Assembly (NCBI GenBank): GCA_017643025.1
Contig: JAEPOG010000004.1
Span: forward strand, 372,001-436,000
Length of the DNA stretch: 64,000 nt
Direction: 5' to 3'
Source of the DNA: Rhizobiaceae bacterium
GTDB lineage: Bacteria > Pseudomonadota > Alphaproteobacteria > Rhizobiales > Rhizobiaceae
The position numbers were made by a program, and so were the translations under genes. Shown in pieces: positions 48,314 through 58,494 of the stretch. Within the stretch, counting starts at the first letter, position 1. Each line of letters starts with the position of its first letter. The notes below the pieces were generated by a model. It searched no databases and was not told the DNA's origin. It saw only the letters and a list, made by a program, of their open reading frames with translations.

Positions 48314-49225
48314 ATGAACAGCCACGTCACGGTTGCCGAGACAACCTCGGCACGGTTTTCCAAGTACCCCGTCGACGGCCTCGCGGGCGCCAGTTTCAAG
48401 CCCGAGCACTTCGACGCGATCAACGGCGACAGCGCGTTTGCCGGCTTCCTTGAGGTTCACGCCGAAAACTACATGGGCGACGGCGGCGCGCCGCACCGTC
48501 TCCTGACCGCCATGCGCGAGCGCTTTCCGGTTTCCCTTCATGGCGTGTGCATGTCGATCGGCGGCCAGGGCGACATCGACGCCGATCACCTTGCCCGGTT
48601 TGCCGAACTCGCCCGCCGCTACGAGCCTGCGCTCGTCTCGGAACACCTCGCCTGGTCGACCCATGACGGTGTGTTCCTGAACGATCTGCTGCCGCTGCCC
48701 TACACGGCAGCCACACTGGAACGCGTCTGCGCCCATATCGACCAGGTGCAGCAGGCCATCAAACGGCCGATCCTTCTGGAAAATCCGTCGACCTATCTGC
48801 TTTTCGAAGAGTCGACCTATTCCGAGACCGATTTTCTCGACGAGATCGTCGAGCGCACGGGTTGCGGCCTGCTGCTCGACGTCAACAACGTCTTCGTCTC
48901 GGCGACCAACCACGGCACGTCGGCGATGGACTATCTGTCCGAGTTCCCGCTGGAGCATGTCGGCGAAATCCACCTCGCGGGCCACGCCGAGCAGGACGAT
49001 GGCGAAGGGCACAAGCTGTTGATCGACAGTCATGACGGGCCGGTCGCCGACGCCGTCTGGAAGCTTTTTGAGATCGTGATCAGCCAGTGCGGCCCGATCC
49101 CGACGCTGGTCGAATGGGACAACGATGTGCCGGACTGGCCGGTATTGCGGGCCGAGGCCGCCGCCGCCCGCGCGATACTAGACCGCCACGCGCAGTCCTA
49201 CATGCTCGGCCGCCGCCATGCCTGA
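48314..49225 (+). CDS. bufB: DUF692 multinuclear non-heme iron oxidase (MNIO) maturing the bufferin precursor
   Basis: A 303-residue DUF692 (MbnB-like) TIM-barrel protein. Metal-ligand regions are visible: [83 protein letters not shown] and LVEWDNDVP. These supply the His/Asp/Glu/Asn ligands of a di- or tri-iron centre that modifies cysteines in peptide substrates. Start ATG 48314; the same frame is open back into bufA but without homology. bufC overlaps its end by eight bases. Its substrate is predicted to be the bufA product just upstream. Confidence 0.92.
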   Translation: MNSHVTVAETTSARFSKYPVDGLAGASFKPEHFDAINGDSAFAGFLEVHAENYMGDGGAPHRLLTAMRERFPVSLHGVCMSIGGQGDIDADHLARFAELARRYEPALVSEHLAWSTHDGVFLNDLLPLPYTAATLERVCAHIDQVQQAIKRPILLENPSTYLLFEESTYSETDFLDEIVERTGCGLLLDVNNVFVSATNHGTSAMDYLSEFPLEHVGEIHLAGHAEQDDGEGHKLLIDSHDGPVADAVWKLFEIVISQCGPIPTLVEWDNDVPDWPVLRAEAAAARAILDRHAQSYMLGRRHA

Positions 49226-49982
49226 TTCCGGGCACGAAAGCGCATTCAGCACTGCTATCCGCGATCCGTATGTACCGACACCTGGCGGCGTGATCAGCGC
49301 TTTCGGCGGAGTGCCTGCGAAGCGCTTCGATGTCTACCGCAACAATGTCACCGTCAGCCTCGTCAAGGCGCTGGCAGAGATATTCCCGGCAGTAAGCCGC
49401 ATCGTTGGCGAACAGCGCTTTGCCGATCTGGCTCGGTTGTTTGTCCGCGAGAATCCGCCGAAGTCGCCGCTGCTTTTCAGGTACGGGCGGGAATTCCCGG
49501 CCTTCATCGAAAGCTTCGCTCCGGCCAGGTCGATGCCCTACCTCGCTGACGTGGCACGGCTGGAACGCGCCTGGCTCGATGCGTTCCACGCAGCCGACGC
49601 TGCACCATTGTCGCCCCAGTCCCTAGCAGCGATCCCCCCGGACAACCTGCCAATTGCCCGTTTCGTGGCGCATCCGGCTGCAGCCCTGACCCGTTCACCA
49701 TTTGCAGCGGTCACGATTTTCCATACAAATCGCGAAGAGCGCACCGGCCAGCGCATCGATGCGGGCATTGCGGAGAACGGGCTGGTGACGCGGCCCGGCC
49801 ACGACGTGGTGGTGCGGTCGGTGCCTGCTGGAACGGCTGCGTTCCTGAACGCGCTTCTCACCGACGACACGCTTGCCGAGGCTGCCTCAAAAGCAACGGC
49901 AGAGGATGCCGAATTCGACCTGTCGGCGGCCATCGGATTGATGCTGGAATCCGGCGTGTTTGCCGCGATTGAATCCGGCTGA
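49218..49982 (+). CDS. bufC: DUF2063 partner protein of the MNIO enzyme
   Basis: A 254-residue DUF2063 protein. The N-terminal helical DUF2063 domain (about 5-95) has [19 protein letters not shown] and [17 protein letters not shown], then a C-terminal domain with [18 protein letters not shown] and a region ending [11 protein letters not shown]. In MNIO systems this family helps recruit the precursor peptide to the enzyme. Start ATG 49218 overlaps the bufB stop by eight bases, indicating translational coupling and a fixed partner ratio. Confidence 0.9.
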   Translation: MPDSGHESAFSTAIRDPYVPTPGGVISAFGGVPAKRFDVYRNNVTVSLVKALAEIFPAVSRIVGEQRFADLARLFVRENPPKSPLLFRYGREFPAFIESFAPARSMPYLADVARLERAWLDAFHAADAAPLSPQSLAAIPPDNLPIARFVAHPAAALTRSPFAAVTIFHTNREERTGQRIDAGIAENGLVTRPGHDVVVRSVPAGTAAFLNALLTDDTLAEAASKATAEDAEFDLSAAIGLMLESGVFAAIESG

Positions 49983-49998
49983 GACTAAGGGGGAACGA

Positions 49999-50598
49999 AT
50001 GCGCGCGCTAATCTCGCTCTACGACACGCTCGTCGGCGGGGTGGAGAGGATCACCCAGGGCTGGTTCTTCGGGCTGTTCGCCCGCTTCATCTTCGCGTCG
50101 GTGCTCTATTTCTATTTTCTCAACTCGGCCAAGACCAAGGTAGGCGACGGCATTCTTGGCTTCTTCGCGATTTCGGACAACGCCTATTACCAGATCGTGC
50201 TGCCGGCCGTGGAAGCCGCCAGCGGCGACGTCTCGCAAGTCGCGTTCTTCCCGTGGGGACTGATGGTTTTCGCAGGCACATATGGCGAATTCATCCTGCC
50301 GGTGCTGATCGTGCTCGGGCTTTTCACCCGCATCGCGGCCGTCGGCATGATCGCCTTCGTGGCAGTCCAGTCCTGGGTGGATATCTACGTGCACCAGTTG
50401 GACGCTAAGACGATCGGCGCGATGTTCGATCGGTTCTCCGACAGCCTGATTGCCGATCAGCGCCTGCTGTGGCTCTTCCCGTTGGTCTATCTTGCGGTTC
50501 GTGGCGCCGGCGCTGTCTCGCTGGACCGGTTACTGCTGCGATGGCGCAATAGAAAAGCCGACGACGGCACGCAACCCAGCGGCTTCGCCATCAACTGA
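49999..50598 (+). CDS. DoxX-family membrane protein of the bufferin cluster
   Basis: A 199-residue DoxX-like protein with about four transmembrane segments (residues about 20-40, 80-105, 110-130 and 150-170). Features include FARFIFASVLYFYFLNSAKTK, VLPVLIVLGLFTRIAAVGMI (approximate) and the HQLDAKTIGAMFDRFSD region. DoxX proteins commonly complete DUF2282-DUF692-DUF2063 operons, where an electron-transfer role at the inner membrane has been proposed; that role is inference here. ATG 49999 has AAGGGGGAA upstream. It is the last gene before a bidirectional terminator. Confidence 0.85.
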   Translation: MRALISLYDTLVGGVERITQGWFFGLFARFIFASVLYFYFLNSAKTKVGDGILGFFAISDNAYYQIVLPAVEAASGDVSQVAFFPWGLMVFAGTYGEFILPVLIVLGLFTRIAAVGMIAFVAVQSWVDIYVHQLDAKTIGAMFDRFSDSLIADQRLLWLFPLVYLAVRGAGAVSLDRLLLRWRNRKADDGTQPSGFAIN

Positions 50599-50615
50599 TA
50601 GCCGCTCCACGTACG

Positions 50616-50647
50616 AAAAAGGCGGTGCCTCTCGGCGCCGCCTTTTC
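50616..50647. terminator. Bidirectional terminator between the DoxX gene and hsp20
   Basis: AAAAAGGCGGTGCC (50616-50629) pairs with GGCGCCGCCTTTT (50634-50646) around a short loop, with one G-U pair. The A-tract and T-tract on either side let it work for both converging transcripts. Confidence 0.85.
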
Positions 50648-50670
50648 TGTTCCGGTTTGTCCGGCGTTCG

Positions 50671-51135
50671 TTAGGCCGCTTTGGCCTCGATCTGCCGGGC
50701 CTTCTTGGAGTCGCCCGCGGCGATCTCGATCTTGCGCGGCTTCATCTCGTCGGGAATGTTCCGCTTGAGCTCAATGTGGAGCAGCCCGTTCTTGAGCTCG
50801 GCGCCCTTCACCTCGACGAAGTCGGCGAGCTGGAAACGGCGCTCGAAAGCGCGCGCGGCGATGCCGCGATAGAGGAAGTCCTTGTCCTCGCTCGACTCTT
50901 CGGTCTTCTCGCCCTTCACCGTCAGCACGTTGCGGTGAGCCTCGATCGAAATGTCGGACTCGCCGAAGCCGGCGACAGCCATCGAGATGCGGTAGGCGTC
51001 TTCGCCGGTGCGCTCGATATTGTAGGGCGGATAGGTCTGGCCGTTGTCGGGCTGGCCCAGCGTGTCCAGCATGCTGAACAGCCGGTCAAAGCCGACGGTC
51101 GAACGGTAAAGGGGGGAAAAATCAACGTGACGCAT
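50671..51135 (-). CDS. ibpA: Small heat-shock protein, Hsp20/alpha-crystallin family (IbpA-like)
   Basis: A 154-residue sHSP. The N-terminal arm starts MRHVDFSPLYRSTVGFDRLF, typical of rhizobial class A IbpA-like proteins. The alpha-crystallin domain spans about 37-135 (YPPYNIERTGEDAYRISMAV, NVLTVKGEK, FLYRGIAARAFERRFQLAD, GLLHIELKR) and the C-terminal tail carries the RKIEI anchor (IxI-type). It is an ATP-independent holdase. Start ATG 51135 has GGAG upstream. Expression appears controlled twice: an RpoH-like promoter and a ROSE-like RNA thermometer that pairs the Shine-Dalgarno and AUG. Confidence 0.93.
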   Translation of the reverse strand: MRHVDFSPLYRSTVGFDRLFSMLDTLGQPDNGQTYPPYNIERTGEDAYRISMAVAGFGESDISIEAHRNVLTVKGEKTEESSEDKDFLYRGIAARAFERRFQLADFVEVKGAELKNGLLHIELKRNIPDEMKPRKIEIAAGDSKKARQIEAKAA

Positions 51136-51238
51136 GTCTGTTCTCCGTGAAGCAACATGGGTTTGCGTATGGCCTTTTCGCAAAGCGCACTTCGTGCCGC
51201 CCGGCAGCAAGGCCAGTGGTCCCTTCTGGCAACCACGC
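51133..51238 (-). ncRNA. ROSE-type RNA thermometer in the hsp20 5' leader
   Basis: The leader of about 100 nt folds into several hairpins. The last one (51160-51133) places UUGCU (51155-51151), the conserved ROSE pyrimidine box, opposite the Shine-Dalgarno GGAG (51146-51143), and CAUG upstream (51159-51156) opposite the start codon CAUG. This is the ROSE (repression of heat-shock gene expression) arrangement known for rhizobial small heat-shock genes: the ribosome site is masked at low temperature and opens on warming. Folding was done by eye only. Confidence 0.7.
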
Positions 51239-51243
51239 ACCTG

Positions 51244-51272
51244 ATTTGGGTGTCTCCTTTTCCAATTTCAAG
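51244..51272 (-). promoter_or_regulatory. RpoH (sigma-32)-like promoter of hsp20
   Basis: On the minus strand, CTTGAAA (51272-51266) and CCCAAAT (51250-51244) are separated by 15 bases, close to the sigma-32 consensus (CTTGAA and CCCATNT). Transcription would start near 51238, giving the ROSE leader. Confidence 0.55.
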
Positions 51273-51431
51273 AACCGGCGTCCGGCCTCGATGAACCGCT
51301 GATGAACATCCGTTTCTGACTGCGTTCAGCAACCGCCGGATAGCCTGTGACCAACGCTGGAGATCGGCGGCCTACGAAGCCGCCCCTCGAGCCGGAACCG
51401 GGTGCAACGTCCCTTCCGCCCGGGTTCGACA

Positions 51432-51467
51432 GGAGGCCGGGTGTCGCCGAAGGCGAGCCCGGCCTCC
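51432..51467. repeat. Long perfect hairpin between hsp20 and the alpha/beta hydrolase gene
   Basis: GGAGGCCGGG (51432-51441) pairs with CCCGGCCTCC (51458-51467); inside, TCGCC (51444-51448) pairs with GGCGA (51452-51456). A two-step stem of about 15 bp. No T-run follows. It could be a REP-like palindrome, or part of the hydrolase 5' region. The 51301-51560 stretch otherwise has no gene I can support. Confidence 0.5.
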
Positions 51468-51560
51468 GTGCTTACCGGCATTCACCGCTTGGTCCGAATG
51501 ATTTTGCCTTTTTGGCCGCCGCCTTCTAATCAGGCGGGACAAACGCACGCTCGGTACGGA

Positions 51561-52529
51561 ATGGAACAGCAGGCGGCACAATTGTTCGAGGTGGACGGCA
51601 ATCCCCGGCCGTCGAAGGCGGATCATGGCCTGCTGGTCATGCGCGACGGGAAGACGATCCGCTACGCCCGTTTCCCGGCTACAGGACGCCCGCTCAAGGG
51701 AACGATCATTGTGGTTCAGGGCCGCAACGAGTGCATCGAGAAGTATTTCGAGACCGTCAGGGACCTGACGGCTCGCGGCTTCGGTGTTCTGACCTACGAT
51801 CTGCGCGGCCAGGGCGGTTCCGACCGGCTGATCCAGGATCCGCAGCGCGGTTATGTCGAGAATTTCGACCACTACGTCTCAGACCTCGAGCAAATATTCG
51901 AGGAAGTGGCGCTCCCGGACTGCCGCCCGCCCTATTACATGCTGGCGCATTCGACCGGCGGATTGATCGCGCTCCTGTCGGCCCCGGCAATGGTGAACAG
52001 GGTGCGGCGCATCGTACTCAGCGCCCCGCTGCTGCGCTTCGCCACGACATCGGTGTCGATGGCGCGTCTGCGGCGCATATCCAGCCTGCTCTATTTCCTG
52101 GGCCTCGGGACGCGCTACATGGGCGCCGGGCCACGACCGCCGGACCCGCCATCCTTCGCCACCAACAAGCTGACGACAGACCGGGCGCGCTACACGCGCA
52201 ATCAGGCGATCTACCAGGCGCATCCGGAACTCGCGATCGGCGGGCCGACGGTCGCATGGATACGTGCCGTGTGCAGGGCCGTCGACATCGCGACCGACCC
52301 AGAGTTTCTGGCGCGGATCCATATACCCGTGCTGTTCATTGCCGCCGGCGCCGACGAGGTAGTCTCCACTGCCGCTATCGAGGAATATGCGCAGGCGTTG
52401 CGCGCTGGCTCGCTGCTGACTGTCGATGGAGCACGCCACGAATTGCTGCAGGAAGCCGATATCTACCGCGAGCAGGTGCTGGCGGCCTTCGACGCGTTTA
52501 TTCCCGGCTCGGACGAAGCGGCGGTCTGA
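51561..52529 (+). CDS. Alpha/beta hydrolase, lysophospholipase (PldB)-like
   Basis: A 322-residue alpha/beta hydrolase. Oxyanion region VVQGRNECIEKY (51-62), the strand YDLRGQGGSD, the nucleophile elbow AHSTGG with S131 (first Gly of GxSxG replaced by Ala), the Asp in FIAAGADEVVS and the catalytic His in DGARHELLQE complete the triad. It resembles PldB-type lysophospholipases and monoacylglycerol lipases; substrate unproven. ATG 51561 was chosen at the start of homology; in-frame ATG 51498 is an alternative. Converges with hisN (two bases apart). Confidence 0.87.
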   Translation: MEQQAAQLFEVDGNPRPSKADHGLLVMRDGKTIRYARFPATGRPLKGTIIVVQGRNECIEKYFETVRDLTARGFGVLTYDLRGQGGSDRLIQDPQRGYVENFDHYVSDLEQIFEEVALPDCRPPYYMLAHSTGGLIALLSAPAMVNRVRRIVLSAPLLRFATTSVSMARLRRISSLLYFLGLGTRYMGAGPRPPDPPSFATNKLTTDRARYTRNQAIYQAHPELAIGGPTVAWIRAVCRAVDIATDPEFLARIHIPVLFIAAGADEVVSTAAIEEYAQALRAGSLLTVDGARHELLQEADIYREQVLAAFDAFIPGSDEAAV

Positions 52530-52531
52530 CT

Positions 52532-53308
52532 TCAGCCGGCAACCAGAAAAGCGCGCGCTTTCGCATGCAGTTGCGGGGTAGCCGCGGCAATGATGTCGCC
52601 CCCACCCTCCGGCCTTTCCCCACCGAAGGTCGTAATCACGCCGCCTGCGCGCTCGATGATCGGGATCAGCGCGACGATATCGTAAGGTTGCAGCCCTGGC
52701 TCGACGACAAGGTCGACATGACCTGATGCAAGCATGGCATAGGCGTAACAGTCCGTGCCATAGCGCGCGAGGCGGACCGAACCTTCGAGCCTGTCATAGG
52801 CAGGCCGCTTGCCATCGATGAACAGCGCCGGCGTCGTGGTGCAGATCGTGGCCTCCGACAGTTCGGTGACACCGCTTGCCTTTAGACGCGCCCGCTCTCC
52901 CGATTTTTCGAGATATGCGCCGCTTTCGTCGGCGGCGTAGAGTTCGCCGGTAAAGGGTTGCGACATCATCCCCGCTGTGGCGCGGCCGTTTTCTGTCAGG
53001 CCTACGAGCGTTCCCCAGAGCGGCAGGCCGGAAATGAAGGCGCGCGTGCCGTCGATTGGGTCGATCACCCAGCGGCGGGCGCTGTCGCCGTTGGTGATGC
53101 CGAATTCCTCACCCAGAATGCCATCGGCGGGGAAGCGCTCGCCCAGCAGCGCCCGGATTGCCCGCTCGGCTTCGCGGTCAGCCTCGGTGACAGGGTCGAA
53201 GCCATCCGCCAGCTTGTTGTCGATCGCTGGCCGGCGCCGGAAGCGGCTCAGGGTTTCCCCGGCGGCGGCGTCCGCGAGCACGCGCATAAAGTCCAGCATT
53301 TCAGTCAA
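52532..53308 (-). CDS. hisN: Histidinol-phosphatase, inositol-monophosphatase family (HisN-type)
   Basis: A 258-residue IMPase-family phosphatase. Metal ligands are seen in GEEFG (66-70) and WVIDPIDGTRAF (80-91, D83/D86), with C-terminal PYDIVALIPIIERAGG. The DPIDGTRAFISGLPLWGTLV segment resembles IMPase-type histidinol-phosphate phosphatases of actinobacteria and rhizobia, which finish L-histidinol synthesis; an inositol- or SuhB-like activity cannot be excluded. Start TTG 53308 is preferred because GAGG lies eight bases before it, whereas the ATG at 53299 is too far from that site. The MmgR-type sRNA is transcribed divergently from just upstream. Confidence 0.85.
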   Translation of the reverse strand: MTEMLDFMRVLADAAAGETLSRFRRRPAIDNKLADGFDPVTEADREAERAIRALLGERFPADGILGEEFGITNGDSARRWVIDPIDGTRAFISGLPLWGTLVGLTENGRATAGMMSQPFTGELYAADESGAYLEKSGERARLKASGVTELSEATICTTTPALFIDGKRPAYDRLEGSVRLARYGTDCYAYAMLASGHVDLVVEPGLQPYDIVALIPIIERAGGVITTFGGERPEGGGDIIAAATPQLHAKARAFLVAG

Positions 53309-53374
53309 TGTTGTCGCCTCTTGTCATCTGCTGCCGGTCGCTGGGGACAGACGGCAAGTCTGTATGCAGCCCGC

Positions 53375-53402
53375 TTGACATTTGTGCATTGCACCATAAA
53401 CT
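53375..53402 (+). promoter_or_regulatory. Sigma-70 promoter of the MmgR-type sRNA
   Basis: TTGACA (53375-53380) and TAAACT (53397-53402) are 16 bases apart. The perfect -35 box and correct distance to the first conserved RNA bases (53409) support an active promoter. Confidence 0.65.
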
Positions 53403-53408
53403 CGCCCT

Positions 53409-53491
53409 TAGACAGAGTTTCTGTCTAGCCCTCCTTGGGCGTTTCCTCCCTAGACTTGGACCGCGTCGTCACCACGATGCGGTCTTTTTTT
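53409..53491 (+). ncRNA. mmgR: MmgR/suhB-type (alpha-r8) small RNA
   Basis: About 83 nt. Hairpin 1 is AGACAG-AGTTT-CTGTCT (53410-53426). A single-stranded middle carries CCCTCCTTGGGCG and TTTCCTCCC, with CCUCC motifs able to pair with Shine-Dalgarno sequences. The terminator stem ACCGCGTCGT/ACGATGCGGT (53460-53469 with 53474-53483) ends in seven T. This matches the alphaproteobacterial suhB RNA motif, which includes Sinorhizobium MmgR, a regulator of polyhydroxybutyrate storage. The adjacent IMPase-family gene fits the motif name. Identification is from memory of the motif, without a covariance search. Confidence 0.8.
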
Positions 53492-53514
53492 GTCTTGATT
53501 TCAATAAGTTTGCA

Positions 53515-54405
53515 TCACTCGGCAGCCAGCGGCGCGGCCTCGAGATACATATCCGGCAAGGTGGTGAGTTCGGCTGCAAAACGCGTGAGATTGTTCGCAA
53601 GCGCAGCAAATCCGCCCGTCTTCTGATATGTCCGCTCGTTCATGTAGAGCCCGCGGTTGATCTCGATCTGCAGGGCGTGCAGACCGCGCGCCGGGCGGCC
53701 GTAATGTTCGGTGATGAACCCGCCCGCATAGGGTTTGTTGTGGGCGACCGCGTAGCCCATCTCGGTCAGTATGTTGATCGCGTGCTCCGTCAACGCGGCG
53801 GAAGCCGACGCTCCGAACCGGTCGCCGATGATGAAATCCGGACGTACACCATTGTCGCCGACCCGGATGCTGGCGGGCATGGAATGGCAATCGATCAGGA
53901 CCGCATGACCGAAACGCGCATGCGTCTGCGCGATCAGCCGCTTCAGCGTCTCGTGATAGGGCTTGTAAAAAAGTTCGATGCGCTGCGCTGCTTCAGCCAA
54001 AGGCAGGCGCCGCCCGTAGATGTCCAGCCCCTCGCCCACCAGGCGCGGCACGGTTCCGAGGCCGCCGGCCACACGCGGCGAACGGATATTGGCAAAAGGT
54101 GGCAGCGGCTCGGCGAACATGCGCGGGTCGAGTTCCCAGGGTTCGCGGTTCACGTCGAGATAGGCGCGCGGAAAGTTTGCTGAAAGCAGCGGCGCGCCCA
54201 GCCTCACCGCGCCGTTGAAGAGTTCGTCGACGAAGCAGTCTTCCGACTTGCGGATGGTTTCGGCATCAAGCTTCGCCATGGCGAGGAAGCGGTTGGGATA
54301 ATAGCGCCCGCTGTGCGGCGAGTTGAATACGAACGGTACGCGCTGTTCCGCCGCCTCCGCCACGCAAAACGGAGGCACGGACACAAAGTCCTCGCTTGCC
54401 GTCAT
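53515..54405 (-). CDS. N-formylglutamate amidohydrolase
   Basis: A 296-residue FGase-family enzyme. Motifs are FVFNSPHSGRYYP near the N-terminus, SEDCFVDELF, SANFPRAYLDVNREPWELD, YHETLKRLI, AVLIDCHSMP and LQIEINRGLYMNE. These supply the Zn ligands of the M14-like family. It hydrolyses N-formyl-L-glutamate to formate and glutamate, as in histidine catabolism (HutG) or formamide-type amino acid use. Other hut genes are absent. ATG 54405 was chosen near the start of homology; the frame is open to 54504. Confidence 0.9.
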   Translation of the reverse strand: MTASEDFVSVPPFCVAEAAEQRVPFVFNSPHSGRYYPNRFLAMAKLDAETIRKSEDCFVDELFNGAVRLGAPLLSANFPRAYLDVNREPWELDPRMFAEPLPPFANIRSPRVAGGLGTVPRLVGEGLDIYGRRLPLAEAAQRIELFYKPYHETLKRLIAQTHARFGHAVLIDCHSMPASIRVGDNGVRPDFIIGDRFGASASAALTEHAINILTEMGYAVAHNKPYAGGFITEHYGRPARGLHALQIEINRGLYMNERTYQKTGGFAALANNLTRFAAELTTLPDMYLEAAPLAAE

Positions 54406-54560
54406 GCGCAGCCCCGCCGGGAATCCCGTCTCATCGGTCGAGCGTGCCCAATATTGCGTTCCCTGTCCAGTCGCGCCACCGGCCAACGAATGTATTGCAA
54501 ACAACGGGATACAGGGAGAGCATTCACTTGATGTTTACCCGCGGCCCCACATATAGCGCT

Positions 54561-54568
54561 ATGGTTAA
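54561..54568 (-). promoter_or_regulatory. TTAACCAT: CtrA half-site candidate upstream of cpdR
   Basis: The 8-mer (minus-strand orientation) ends 48 bases before the cpdR ATG. CtrA control of cpdR is known in some alphaproteobacteria, which raises its plausibility above the other two copies. Confidence 0.4.
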
Positions 54569-54615
54569 CGGGGCGGCGCTGCCTGCGGCGGCATTGAATT
54601 CGGTCGGTAGGATTG

Positions 54616-54978
54616 ATGGCACGGATACTTCTGGCGGAAGATGACGGAGACATGCGCCGCTTCTTGGTGAAGGCGCTCGAGCGGGCCGGTCACGACGTGA
54701 TCGACTTCGACAATGGGGCATCAGCCTATGAGCGCGTTCGCGAGGAAGCCTTCTCGCTCCTGCTGACTGACATCGTCATGCCTGAAATGGACGGCATCGA
54801 GCTGGCCCGGCGCGCCACCGAGCTCGACCCCGACCTCAAGGTGATGTTCATTACCGGGTTCGCGGCCGTGGCGCTGAACCCGGATTCGAATGCGCCGAAG
54901 GATGCAAAGATCCTGTCGAAACCCTTCCACCTCAAGGATCTCGTCAACGAGGTGGACCGCATGCTGGCGGCGGCCTGA
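54616..54978 (+). CDS. cpdR: Single-domain response regulator CpdR, cell-cycle protease adaptor
   Basis: A 120-residue stand-alone receiver. Acidic pocket ED at residues 8-10, phospho-acceptor D52 in LLTDIVMPEMDG, T/F switch residues in VMFITGFAAVALNP and the conserved KILSKPFHLKDL lysine. The ITGFAAVAL segment and length are typical of CpdR. The C-terminus (MLAAA) is ClpXP-degron-like. Unphosphorylated CpdR localises ClpXP to the pole for CtrA degradation; the CckA-ChpT relay phosphorylates it. ATG 54616 is used; a TTG one codon earlier is possible. tRNA-Val follows. Confidence 0.93.
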   Translation: MARILLAEDDGDMRRFLVKALERAGHDVIDFDNGASAYERVREEAFSLLLTDIVMPEMDGIELARRATELDPDLKVMFITGFAAVALNPDSNAPKDAKILSKPFHLKDLVNEVDRMLAAA

Positions 54979-55049
54979 CGGCCGCGAAACGAGGCGCAAA
55001 CCACGCTATTGACCCGACACGGCCCGTATGGTGTAAGCGCGCGTCGGAT

Positions 55050-55124
<75 letters not shown>

Positions 55125-55137
55125 TCCTTCCAGATTT

Positions 55138-56631
55138 CTATGCCGTCCGCGTGCGCCGCAGCGCATCGCGCCACCCCTTGATGAGGCGCTTGCGTTCGTC
55201 GTCGGCCATGGCCGACTTGAAGCGCCGTTCCAATGCCCAGCTCTTGGCGAATCCCTTCGCATCCGGCCACACGCCGGCGTGCGAACCGGCGAGCCAGGCA
55301 GCACCCAGCGCGGTAGTCTCCAGTATCTTCGGGCGATCGACAGGCGCGTCCAGAATGTCGGCCAGCCGCTGCATGGTCCAGTCGGACGCCACCATGCCGC
55401 CATCCACCCTGAGCACAGTCTCGCCGCCACCGCGCGGCCAGTCCTTCTTCATCGCGTCGAGCAGGTCGCGGGTCTGGAAGGCCACGCTTTCGAGTGCTGC
55501 CTTCGCGAATTCAGCGGGGCCCGAGTTGCGCGTCAGGCCGAACATCGCGCCGCGCGCGTCGGCGTCCCAATGCGGCGCGCCGAGCCCAACGAATGCCGGC
55601 ACAAGATAGACCTGCTGCGTCGGATCGGCCTGCGCCGCCATCTCGCCGGTGTCTGCCGCGCGGCGAACGATCTTCAGCCCATCGCGCAGCCATTGCACGG
55701 CAGCGCCCGCGATGAAGATCGAACCCTCAAGCGCATAGGTCACCTTACCGTCGAGACGATAGGCAATGGTCGAAAGCAGCCTGTTTTTCGAGCGCACCAG
55801 TTCCGTGCCGGTATTGAGCACGGCAAAGCAGCCGGTGCCGTATGTCGACTTCATCATGCCCGGCTCGAAACAGGCCTGCCCGATCGTCGCTGCCTGCTGG
55901 TCCCCCGCGACGCCCAGGATCGGAATCTCGGCGCCGAACAGCTTCTTCTCGGTGGCGCCGAAATCGGCGGCGCAATCCTTCACCTCGGGAAGCATCGTGG
56001 CGGGAATGTCGAGCAGCTTCAGCAGTTCTGCGTCCCACTCGCCGGTGGCGATATTGTAGATCAGCGTTCGCGAGGCGTTGGTGGCGTCGGTCGCATGCGA
56101 CTTGCCGCCGGTGAGCCGCCAGATGAGGAACGTGTCGATCGTGCCGGCGAGCAATTCGCCCTTCCTCGCACGCGCCCTCGCGCCTTTCACATTGTCGAGC
56201 AGCCAGGCGATCTTGGTGCCGGAGAAATAGGGATCGAGCAGCAGCCCTGTCTTTTTCGAGAATTTCGCTTCCAGGCCGCGCTTCTTGAGCTTCTGGCAAA
56301 GGGCGGCCGTCCGCCTGTCTTGCCACACGATGGCATTGTGGATCGGCTTGCCGGTCGCCTTGTCCCAGACAACGACCGTCTCGCGCTGGTTGGTGATGCC
56401 GATGGCCGCGATCTTGCTCGCGTCCAGCTTCGCCTTGCGCAGCGCAGAGCGAACCGTCGCAATCACGCTTTTCCAGATGTCTTCCGGGTCGTGCTCGACC
56501 CAGCCGGAGGCGGGATAGTGCTGCGGGAACTCCTTCTGCCCTGTCGCCACGGGGTTCATCCTGCCGTCGAACACGATCGCCCGGCTCGACGTGGTGCCCT
56601 GGTCGATTGCAAGTACGTATCGGCCCGCCAT
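55138..56631 (-). CDS. glpK: Glycerol kinase
   Basis: A 497-residue FGGY-family kinase. N-terminal [16 protein letters not shown], the glycerol-binding [31 protein letters not shown] and VAGDQQAA, and the C-terminal [12 protein letters not shown] and LGAAWLAG with the adenine-binding motifs. It phosphorylates cytoplasmic glycerol to sn-glycerol 3-phosphate. Last gene of the glp operon, separated from glpV by a strong hairpin. Convergent with cpdR-tRNA. Confidence 0.96.
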   Translation of the reverse strand: MAGRYVLAIDQGTTSSRAIVFDGRMNPVATGQKEFPQHYPASGWVEHDPEDIWKSVIATVRSALRKAKLDASKIAAIGITNQRETVVVWDKATGKPIHNAIVWQDRRTAALCQKLKKRGLEAKFSKKTGLLLDPYFSGTKIAWLLDNVKGARARARKGELLAGTIDTFLIWRLTGGKSHATDATNASRTLIYNIATGEWDAELLKLLDIPATMLPEVKDCAADFGATEKKLFGAEIPILGVAGDQQAATIGQACFEPGMMKSTYGTGCFAVLNTGTELVRSKNRLLSTIAYRLDGKVTYALEGSIFIAGAAVQWLRDGLKIVRRAADTGEMAAQADPTQQVYLVPAFVGLGAPHWDADARGAMFGLTRNSGPAEFAKAALESVAFQTRDLLDAMKKDWPRGGGETVLRVDGGMVASDWTMQRLADILDAPVDRPKILETTALGAAWLAGSHAGVWPDAKGFAKSWALERRFKSAMADDERKRLIKGWRDALRRTRTA

Positions 56632-56652
56632 CCTCTCCTCCTGTCATGGCAA

Positions 56653-56679
56653 GGGGAGGCGGCCCGAGGCCGCCTCCCC
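56653..56679 (-). terminator. Strong hairpin between glpV and glpK
   Basis: GGGGAGGCGGCC and GGCCGCCTCCCC (56653-56664 and 56668-56679) form a perfect 12-bp stem with a 3-base loop. No T-run follows on the minus strand, so it probably stabilises or processes the abundant glpV message rather than ending transcription. Confidence 0.6.
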
Positions 56680-56716
56680 TGTCTCTTCGGTCGCCGCGAT
56701 CAATGCGGCGTCCCGC

Positions 56717-58459
<1,743 letters not shown>

Positions 58460-58494
58460 GAGTATCCTCCCAATTGCAGGTTGCGAGTGCGATG

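Noticed and set aside
51347..51529. 60-codon frame upstream of the alpha/beta hydrolase
   Set aside because: It spans the palindrome at 51432-51467, has low complexity and no Shine-Dalgarno; probably non-coding.
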